A stretch of DNA of 6,131 nucleotides from Dethiobacter sp. Its GTDB lineage: Bacteria > Bacillota_D > Dethiobacteria > Dethiobacterales > Dethiobacteraceae. The notes under the pieces are model-generated. The model was not told the DNA's origin, made no database searches, and worked only from the letters and a program-made list of their open reading frames with translations. The translations under genes were made by a program, and so were the position numbers. Shown in pieces: positions 1 to 6,131 of this stretch (the first letter of the stretch is position 1; each line of letters opens with the position of its first letter). The stretch spans positions 1 through 6,131 of the forward strand of contig JAGXSQ010000037.1 of the NCBI GenBank assembly GCA_018333395.1. Direction: 5' to 3'.

Positions 1-2125
1 GCTCAATATCAATCGCAAACGGGCGCTCCAGTCGCACCTCTTGGTTGGTGGCATCCAGATAGGTAAAGACAACTTGACCCTCAAGCCGGCCCTCCCCTTG
101 CGGAATAATAGTCCCTTGGAAAAATTCGCTCTGCCCAATTTCCAGGCTAGCTACAAAGTGGGTAGCGTCTTGCGTGGGAAAATCGCCTACAATGCTGACC
201 AGCAGATTTTTTAACGCTACCTTACCAATATTGACAAAATCGGCTGTGACAGGCACGGGCTGGCCTACAGCACCCACAGGCGGCACCGAAACAGCAAGCA
301 CCTTCAGGCGGGTTTCCTGCAACACTGGTATGTTGACCATCTCCCGCACCACACCGCCCGCTGCCTCCTGATACTCAATATCCACCGGCATGGTGTATGT
401 TTTAGCTGTCGCATTGGGGTCCACAAAAAGACTGACCTCCCTGATGATGGTCTCCCCGGCGGCAATTTTGTTAATGAAAAAGCTGTTACTGCTGTTTACC
501 GGTGAAAAAACGGTGCCGCTCGGGGTGCCGCCCGCCTCACCGCCGCCGGCCGCCTGCTGGACGCCAAGCGAAACCCTGATATTCCCTACTTCGCGGCGGC
601 CATTATTGGTGATGTGCAGCATCAGGCCTATTGTGTCGCCGCCAAAAACTTGCTTCTCCGACAGAAGATATTTGCTTAAGCTTACCCGCGGCGGCCCGCC
701 GTCCACAGACCGCCCAAGCGCGGCAGCGGTCACAGCAATCGTCTCGCTGCCGCTGAATTTGCCGCCTCCCGGCGACAGGTAGTTCAGCTCCAGTGGGATA
801 ATATACGGTCCCTCTGCGGAGGCTGTGGTCATCATCACCGCCAGTTCCGTCTCCGCTCCCGGCGAAAGTCGCGGCAGTACCAGCAGGTTGCTGCCGGCTC
901 TTGGTAAAGCGTGCTCCCCACCCAGCCGGACGCTTATCTCCTGCGCTTTGGTATTACCCAGATTTTGCAGCCGGAAGCGCAACAGAAAGTCACGACCGTT
1001 GTCCTCTGGCACAGCCGTAAATCCTTTCACCTTCAGGAAAGGCGCCAGTTGCAGGTTTAGTAACACTCGCTCGCTACCAGCGCTGCTGCCAGCCTGCTCA
1101 AAGGCCACCGCCACCGGGTAGTTCACGAGTGAATCCTCGGTCACCAGACGAAAGTAAACAACGCCGGAAGCGCCGGGAGCCAAGTGTGTCAGTCGTTGCC
1201 TAGCGCTGTTACCGGTTGCCGGGTGAACGCTCTCCCCTCCGTCAACTGTCACCCGCACATTACTGGCCGCCGCCCCCTCGTTCCTGATCTCCAGCGCCAA
1301 GGTAAAGCTGCCGTCCTGGCGAACCTCGCTAAGGGTGTGCGACGCTACCTGTAGCCCAAGGCCTTGCCCCTGCACCTCTCCCAGAGGCAGGTTTAGTCTT
1401 TCTTCCTGAGTTTCCTGCCTCTCTGCGCTCATATAGCTAAAAACCAGAGTCGCCTGATTCGACTCCCGAGCAGTTCTCGCCCTTATCCGGAAAGAGGCCG
1501 TACGCTGGCTGCCGCTCCCCAGACTGGTAAAGCTAACTCTGTTGGTCAGGTCCAGCACCTCAAAGTTTTTCTCGCCGTCAAAAGCAACGACCACGTTGCT
1601 TGCCTCGGCCGCCCCGGCGTTGCGGACGCTGATGTGAACCTGGAACGGTTCCCCGGGAATCGGCACCGCGGGAGAGAATGTTACGCCAGCAACATCTAGC
1701 AGCGCTCTGCCCGCTGGCGGTGTGGCTCTGTCCGTTGCTATAATTAGTAACGTGCTAGGCAGAGAAATAGATAAGGTCTGGCCTGCTAGTGATTCGTTAA
1801 TAACATCAACTCTGGCCAACTCATGAAAGCCCGCCAGCCAGACAGACCCGAACAGCCAGACTTGCCGCTCTGCACCGGCAGGCAAATTGATAATTTCGCT
1901 CCCAGCAATCTCCCTGCCAGCAGGCGTAAAACCTCTAAGTCTAACATTCGCAGCTGCCCCTGTGTTATCCACCGTAGCAGCAACGGCAAATCTCTCACCT
2001 GTAACAACATCAAGAGGTGAGCTTGTAGTGACGTTTACAGTAACGGTCGCCGCTAAGCCTATCGCTGGCAAAGTGCCGTAACTACATACCAAAAAAACGA
2101 GCAGCAAAATAATAACTTTCCTCAA
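1..2125 (-). CDS. Secreted multi-repeat Ig-like (COG1361/CARDB-type) protein, partial (C-terminus beyond left edge)
   Basis: Translating the minus strand from a TTG at 2125-2123 gives a frame with no stop through to base 1: 708 codons, with the end missing. The start is chosen because GGGAGGGG (2134-2141) lies 8 nt upstream and because it yields a typical Sec signal peptide: MRK, a hydrophobic run IILLLVFLV, and a likely cut after GLA near residue 25. The rest is beta-rich and repetitive. Each unit begins with a strand such as LKV or LQV and carries a [hydrophobic]-x-N-x-G turn at residues 54, 169, 282, 388, 507 and 632, usually followed by a short 'xNV.V' strand. This spacing of 106-125 residues indicates at least six Ig-fold modules of the CARDB/COG1361 'S-layer-like' kind. 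No catalytic motif, transmembrane anchor or SLH domain is seen in the visible part. The preceding ABC ATPase gene is translationally coupled, so I infer an extracytoplasmic partner of that transporter. Secretion is well supported; the role is unknown. Confidence 0.85.
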   Translation of the reverse strand, partial: MRKVIILLLVFLVCSYGTLPAIGLAATVTVNVTTSSPLDVVTGERFAVAATVDNTGAAANVRLRGFTPAGREIAGSEIINLPAGAERQVWLFGSVWLAGFHELARVDVINESLAGQTLSISLPSTLLIIATDRATPPAGRALLDVAGVTFSPAVPIPGEPFQVHISVRNAGAAEASNVVVAFDGEKNFEVLDLTNRVSFTSLGSGSQRTASFRIRARTARESNQATLVFSYMSAERQETQEERLNLPLGEVQGQGLGLQVASHTLSEVRQDGSFTLALEIRNEGAAASNVRVTVDGGESVHPATGNSARQRLTHLAPGASGVVYFRLVTEDSLVNYPVAVAFEQAGSSAGSERVLLNLQLAPFLKVKGFTAVPEDNGRDFLLRFRLQNLGNTKAQEISVRLGGEHALPRAGSNLLVLPRLSPGAETELAVMMTTASAEGPYIIPLELNYLSPGGGKFSGSETIAVTAAALGRSVDGGPPRVSLSKYLLSEKQVFGGDTIGLMLHITNNGRREVGNIRVSLGVQQAAGGGEAGGTPSGTVFSPVNSSNSFFINKIAAGETIIREVSLFVDPNATAKTYTMPVDIEYQEAAGGVVREMVNIPVLQETRLKVLAVSVPPVGAVGQPVPVTADFVNIGKVALKNLLVSIVGDFPTQDATHFVASLEIGQSEFFQGTIIPQGEGRLEGQVVFTYLDATNQEVRLERPFAIDIE

Positions 2126-2817
2126 GCTTCCATCCCCTCCCTGTCTTCGCTCACGATGTGCCCGTCTTCCATTTCAATGACCCGACTGGCAAAGCGAGCC
2201 ACCTCACGGTCGTGTGTAACAAGCAGCAAAGTCTGGCCGCTTTCCTTGACTTCCCGCTGCAGCTCCGCCATAATTTCCCGGGTTGTCCGTGTGTCCAGGT
2301 TGCCGGTAGGCTCATCAGCAAAAAGAATCCGAGGTTTGTTAATAAGTGCCCGGGCGATACAGACGCGCTGCTGCTGGCCACCGCTCAGTTCTCCCGGTTT
2401 ATGTGGGGCGCGGTCGCCAAGCCCTACGCGTTTTAGCATCTCTCGCGCTCTTTTTTGCCGTTCTCTGCCTGGCACACCGTCAAAAAGCAGCGGCAACGCC
2501 ACATTCTCCAGCGCCGTCAGCGCCGGCAGTAAATTGTAGGACTGAAAGATAAACCCCATTTGCTTGCGACGGAAAGATACCTTGTCTTTTTCTTTCAGCT
2601 TGTTAAGCGTAATGCCTCTGAAAAGCACCTCGCCTCTGCTCGGGCGCTCCAACCCCGCCGCTACGTTTAAAAGCGTCGTCTTGCCGCACCCGGAAGTCCC
2701 CAAAATAGCCACAAACTCACCGACATCAAGGCAGAGATCCACAACATCTAAAGCCGTTACCGTCTCTTTGCCCACCCGGTATTTTTTGAGCACTTTTTTT
2801 AGTTCCAAAATCGGCAT
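2122..2817 (-). CDS. ABC transporter ATP-binding protein, LolD/MacB (FtsE-like) family
   Basis: This is a cytoplasmic ATPase subunit of 231 residues, full length for the family. Visible motifs in order are Walker A GTSGCGKTT (40-48), Q-loop FIFQSYNLLP (89-98), signature LSGGQQQR (144-151), Walker B/D-loop ILFADEPTGNLD (164-175) and the switch histidine in VTHD (about 202). All catalytic elements are intact. The SYNLLP stretch after the Q-loop and DEPTGNLD are typical of the group that pairs with FtsX/MacB-type permeases, which move lipoproteins, peptides or cell-envelope substrates rather than importing solutes. ATG at 2817 is preferred because GAGGTGG (2823-2829) lies 5 nt upstream. An in-frame GTG at 2826 would fall inside that ribosome binding site. 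The TGA stop overlaps the TTG start of the secreted repeat protein, so the two probably form one operon. No permease is in the window; it should lie beyond the left edge. The family call is firm; the substrate is unknown. Confidence 0.95.
   Translation of the reverse strand: MPILELKKVLKKYRVGKETVTALDVVDLCLDVGEFVAILGTSGCGKTTLLNVAAGLERPSRGEVLFRGITLNKLKEKDKVSFRRKQMGFIFQSYNLLPALTALENVALPLLFDGVPGRERQKRAREMLKRVGLGDRAPHKPGELSGGQQQRVCIARALINKPRILFADEPTGNLDTRTTREIMAELQREVKESGQTLLLVTHDREVARFASRVIEMEDGHIVSEDREGMEA
2134..2141 (-). promoter_or_regulatory. Ribosome binding site that fixes the TTG start of the repeat protein
   Basis: GGGAGGGG on the minus strand lies 8 nt before the TTG at 2125 and inside the last codons of the ABC ATPase gene. 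The stop TGA (2124-2122) shares two bases with the TTG. This arrangement suggests translational coupling. No ATG in this frame lies near the signal peptide, so TTG is the best start. Confidence 0.7.
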
Positions 2818-2901
2818 CGGCACCACCTCACAGGCATGGCAGGGTTCATAATTACTTAGATTCCTTCTCAGGCGAAAAGTTCCTTTTTCCTTCTGTGTGT
2901 T

Positions 2902-2931
2902 TTAATATCTTTTACTGACTATGGCGGTGAA
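2902..2931 (-). promoter_or_regulatory. Possible weak promoter for the ABC ATPase operon
   Basis: On the minus strand TTCACC (2931-2926) and TATTAA (2907-2902) are separated by 18 nt, each matching 4 of 6 sigma-A consensus bases. The site lies between the groEL terminator and the ATPase start, where a promoter would be needed. The match is poor and other weak candidates exist in this AT-rich gap, so this is only a suggestion. Confidence 0.25.
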
Positions 2932-2974
2932 CTTTTTTTCCTCCGCAGACTCCAAAACTCCCGCACACCAAAGC

Positions 2975-3016
2975 AAAAAAAGACACCGGGGCAGTATCAC
3001 TACCGCTAACGGTGTC
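2975..3016 (-). terminator. Intrinsic terminator after groEL
   Basis: Read on the minus strand, GACACCG (3016-3010) pairs with CGGTGTC (2988-2982), and seven T residues (2981-2975) follow directly. The 21-nt interior can itself fold, because GGTAGT and ACTGCC pair with one mismatch, making a two-part stem. It lies 28 bp beyond the groEL stop. It separates the chaperonin operon from the ABC genes. Confidence 0.88.
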
Positions 3017-3044
3017 CTTGGTTGTAAACTTTTTAGGGTTAGAT

Positions 3045-4667
<1,623 letters not shown>

Positions 4668-4709
4668 TTACTCTTTACCTCCCGAAACGTTTTAATTTGT
4701 AAGTATGGA

Positions 4710-4997
4710 CTAAACCAGCTTGCCCAGAATATCGTCCTGGCGCATAATCAGGTACTCTTTGCCCTCTAGCTTGATTTCCGTGCCAGCATACTTGGAAAAG
4801 AGGATGCGGTCACCGACTTTGACGTCCATTTCCACGCGGGTACCATTTTCCAAGATTCTGCCGCCACCGACAGCGATGACTTCGCCCTCCTGGGGCTTCT
4901 CTTTGGCCTTATCCGGCAAAACGATGCCGCTGGCAGTTTTTTCTTCCGCCTCCAGCACCTTGATTACCACACGGTCGGCCAGGGGTTTGATGTTCAC
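4710..4997 (-). CDS. groES: Co-chaperonin GroES (Hsp10)
   Basis: This is the heptameric lid of the GroEL cage. At 95 residues it is full length. It begins [12 protein letters not shown], as in most bacterial GroES proteins. The mobile loop that docks on GroEL has the IVL triad at 25-27 within TASGIVLPD, and the roof-hairpin glycines are at 44-46 (VGGGR). The C-terminus DDILGKL is also typical. The start codon is GTG (4997-4995), set by AAGGAGG (5005-5011) 7 nt upstream. An ATG overlaps it one frame away but is followed at once by TGA, so it cannot encode the protein. The gene is first in the groESL operon and ends in TAG 42 bp before groEL. Regulation is by HrcA through the CIRCE element about 37 bp upstream. 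Confidence 0.99.
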   Translation of the reverse strand: MNIKPLADRVVIKVLEAEEKTASGIVLPDKAKEKPQEGEVIAVGGGRILENGTRVEMDVKVGDRILFSKYAGTEIKLEGKEYLIMRQDDILGKLV

Positions 4998-5033
4998 ATG
5001 ACAACCTCCTTTTAAAAATTAAGATACTTGTTA

Positions 5034-5060
5034 TTAGCACTCACTCTCTGCGAGTGCTAA
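5034..5060 (-). promoter_or_regulatory. CIRCE operator (HrcA binding site)
   Basis: TTAGCACTC (5034-5042) and GAGTGCTAA (5052-5060) form a perfect 9-bp inverted repeat with a 9-bp spacer, exactly matching the CIRCE consensus. It lies between the predicted promoter and the groES ribosome binding site. HrcA bound here is known in other Firmicutes to repress groESL until heat or misfolded protein titrates GroEL. The hrcA gene itself is not in the window. Confidence 0.98.
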
Positions 5061-5074
5061 TAGTTACACTCGTT

Positions 5075-5103
5075 ATACTATCTAAAAACCCATTTTAAAG
5101 CAA
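5075..5103 (-). promoter_or_regulatory. Sigma-A-type promoter of groESL
   Basis: On the minus strand TTGCTT (5103-5098) and TAGTAT (5080-5075) are spaced by 17 nt. An overlapping TATAAC (5077-5072) is an alternative -10 box, though with a 20-nt spacer. Transcription would begin near 5065-5068, just before the CIRCE element, which is the usual layout for HrcA-repressed operons. The hexamers are moderate matches; position relative to CIRCE is the stronger argument. Confidence 0.65.
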
Positions 5104-5155
5104 GTACGCCAGGCTGAAAATATGGGCAGATACCGGCCTGAATCGACAAATTGCT

Positions 5156-5176
5156 AAGAATACGCACGTATTTCTT
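5156..5176. repeat. Small inverted repeat in the mog-groES gap
   Basis: AATACG (5159-5164) and CGTATT (5167-5172) are perfect 6-bp arms 2 bp apart. AAG and CTT extend them on either side, with one unpaired base. It lies about 55-75 bp upstream of the groES -35 box. On the plus strand it is followed by a T-rich run, but no plus-strand gene precedes it. It could be an operator or a weak hairpin; neither is shown. Confidence 0.4.
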
Positions 5177-5201
5177 ATTTTCTCTATTTTTTCCTTTCCT
5201 T

Positions 5202-5224
5202 CCAGTACAGCTATTATGTACAGG
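5202..5224 (-). repeat. Stem-loop just after the mogA/moaB-type gene
   Basis: GTACA (5205-5209) and TGTAC (5217-5221) pair around a 7-nt loop. The stem extends by CC/GG across one A-A mismatch. It lies about 11 bp beyond the stop codon of the upstream gene. The minus-strand transcript continues into an A/G-rich, not U-rich, stretch, so it is not a standard intrinsic terminator. It may shape the 3' end of the message. Confidence 0.4.
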
Positions 5225-5235
5225 GCGAAAAAGTT

Positions 5236-5748
5236 TTATACATCGTCCTGTCTCAGAGTAGCGCACTCCGTAGCCCGGCCGCGCAGCACCTCTAGCGCAT
5301 GGGGAAGAGCCGGTAAGATGACGCTCATATTTTCCCTGACGGCCCGGGGACTGCCCGGCAGATTGATAATCAGGGTCTCTTTGCGCACCCCGCAGACAGC
5401 TCGCGAAAGCATAGCGTGGGGCGTTTTCCGATAGCCAAAAGCACGCATCGCCTCCGCAAGTCCCGGCACCTGCCGGTCAAGGACGGCCAGTGTCGCCTCC
5501 GGCGTGTTGTCCCGCGGCCCTAATCCTGTACCGCCAGTGGTCAGGACGAGGCTGACCTGGAGCATGTCGGCATATTCCACCAACTTGTCCCTAAGGAGCG
5601 GCAAATCGTCGGACACCACATCATAAGCCACAACCTGGCCACCGATGCCTTCGACCAGTTCGCGAACCACCTGGCCGCTCTCGTCCTTCCGCTCGCTGCG
5701 GGCGCCTTTGTCACTGGCTGTCAGAATTGCCACGGTAAATTCAGCCAT
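5236..5748 (-). CDS. MogA/MoaB-family molybdopterin adenylyltransferase
   Basis: This protein belongs to the MoCF_biosynth fold that activates molybdopterin with ATP (adenylyl-molybdopterin) before MoeA inserts molybdate. The 170-residue length suits single-domain MogA/MoaB proteins. Motifs are the SDKG turn (12-15), a DD pair at 47-48 matching the catalytic aspartate region, the hallmark TTGGTG (70-75) with PRDNTPEAT following (Asp80), and the LPGSP phosphate-loop segment (130-134) after the typical LSRAVCGVR. All expected active-site elements are present. The ATG at 5748 has GGAAG (5754-5758) 5 nt upstream. A stronger GGAGG (5761-5765) sits 12 nt away, directly after the preceding stop. The gene follows the PBP-domain gene by 17 bp, so the two form a cofactor operon. 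MogA and MoaB are hard to separate by sequence, so no symbol is given. Confidence 0.93.
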   Translation of the reverse strand: MAEFTVAILTASDKGARSERKDESGQVVRELVEGIGGQVVAYDVVSDDLPLLRDKLVEYADMLQVSLVLTTGGTGLGPRDNTPEATLAVLDRQVPGLAEAMRAFGYRKTPHAMLSRAVCGVRKETLIINLPGSPRAVRENMSVILPALPHALEVLRGRATECATLRQDDV

Positions 5749-5765
5749 TGCTGCTTCCAGCCTCC

Positions 5766-6131
5766 TTATGCTCGATAAATGAGCTGCCCAGTCCTATCCA
5801 CATGATACCCTCCCATGGATACCACCGCCTGGTGGAATTCTTCCGATCGGACCACCTCCAGCAGCCTGATCACGCCATCTTCAGCTAGGCGAGCTGCTGG
5901 GATAGCCAGATCATATCGCTCCTTAGCCAGCGGAATAAAGTCAAGGCCCATAGCACGGGCAGCGGCGAAAACTCCCAGTCCGGTATCTGCTGAGCCGGCA
6001 GCCACCGCTGCCGCTACCGCTAGGTGGGTGTATTCCTCGCGGTCGTAGCCACTGATGGCTTCCGGAGGAATATTTTTCTCTTTCAGCCACGCCTCCAGCA
6101 ACAGACGCGTCCCGGCACCGCGCTGCCTGTT
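5766..6131 (-). CDS. C-terminal PBP-like (molybdate-sensing type) domain protein, partial; likely MoeA-PBP fusion
   Basis: Only the last 121 codons are visible; the frame is open to the right edge, so the start lies outside. The visible part opens with NRQRGAGTR, followed by GYDREEYTHLAVAAAVAAG, then DTGLGVFAAA, LGLDFIPLAKERYDLAIP, and an ending of MGGYHVDRTGQLI. This run is characteristic of the periplasmic-binding-protein-like domain (PF12727 type) that is homologous to molybdate-binding proteins but stays in the cytoplasm. In anaerobic Firmicutes it is commonly fused behind MoeA (molybdenum insertase) and less often behind a helix-turn-helix domain. The adjacent adenylyltransferase gene, 17 bp downstream, favours the MoeA fusion. 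An internal TTG at 6101 would start inside the domain and is not a credible start. Domain identity is firm; the N-terminal partner is inferred. Confidence 0.88.
   Translation of the reverse strand, partial: NRQRGAGTRLLLEAWLKEKNIPPEAISGYDREEYTHLAVAAAVAAGSADTGLGVFAAARAMGLDFIPLAKERYDLAIPAARLAEDGVIRLLEVVRSEEFHQAVVSMGGYHVDRTGQLIYRA

Noticed and set aside
390..1121. Two plus-strand open frames (390-782 and 825-1121)
   Set aside because: They are antisense to the continuous 708-codon minus-strand frame, which has a signal peptide and coherent repeats; their own translations are Ser/Pro-rich and featureless.
1786..2013. 75-codon minus-strand open frame
   Set aside because: It is an out-of-frame shadow of the N-terminal part of the secreted repeat protein and has no good ribosome binding site.
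2..2125. Lipoprotein signal for the repeat protein (Cys in FLVC near residue 14)
   Set aside because: The residue before the cysteine is Val, not Gly/Ala/Ser, and the cysteine falls inside the hydrophobic core; a Sec cut after GLA fits better.
2815..2849. Possible leader peptide starting at the ATG at 2849 (MNPAMP...)
   Set aside because: Its ribosome binding site is poorly spaced, it runs out of frame over the ATPase start, and it has no regulatory codon run.
5156..5200. Plus-strand intrinsic terminator (palindrome plus T-rich run)
   Set aside because: No plus-strand gene precedes it, the stem is A/T-rich, and the T-run is interrupted and starts several bases away.
5078..5266. 62-codon minus-strand frame between the MogA/MoaB-type gene and groES
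   Set aside because: It overlaps the 3' end of the adenylyltransferase gene and the groESL promoter, and lacks a convincing ribosome binding site or family resemblance.

Overview
This window comes from a Gram-positive, Firmicutes-type anaerobe. The evidence is a HrcA/CIRCE-controlled groESL operon, strong AGGAGG-type ribosome binding sites, frequent GTG and TTG starts, and molybdenum-cofactor genes of the kind found in Peptococcaceae-like clostridia. The genus cannot be fixed from the sequence alone. All six supported genes lie on the minus strand, so transcription runs from high to low coordinates.

Right end (5236-6131): a molybdenum-cofactor unit. It holds the last 121 codons of a protein ending in a molybdate-binding-protein-like (PBP) domain, the type often fused to MoeA. 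A complete MogA/MoaB-type molybdopterin adenylyltransferase gene follows 17 bp later. The 238-bp gap after it (4998-5235) holds two small inverted repeats, a sigma-A-like promoter and a perfect CIRCE operator.

Centre (2975-5103): the chaperonin operon groES-groEL. It has its own promoter and CIRCE site, a GTG start for groES, and an intrinsic terminator after groEL.

Left end (1-2826): an exporter-like unit. A LolD/MacB-family ABC ATPase gene overlaps, in a TTGA stop-start junction, a large open frame running off the left edge. That frame starts with TTG and encodes at least 708 residues: a signal peptide followed by at least six Ig-like/CARDB-like repeats (COG1361 type). A permease is expected further downstream, outside the window. 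This is the least-characterised part of the window. The housekeeping parts are otherwise ordinary, and I see no CRISPR array, insertion sequence, tRNA, rRNA or phage gene. No gene-free stretch exceeds 300 bp.
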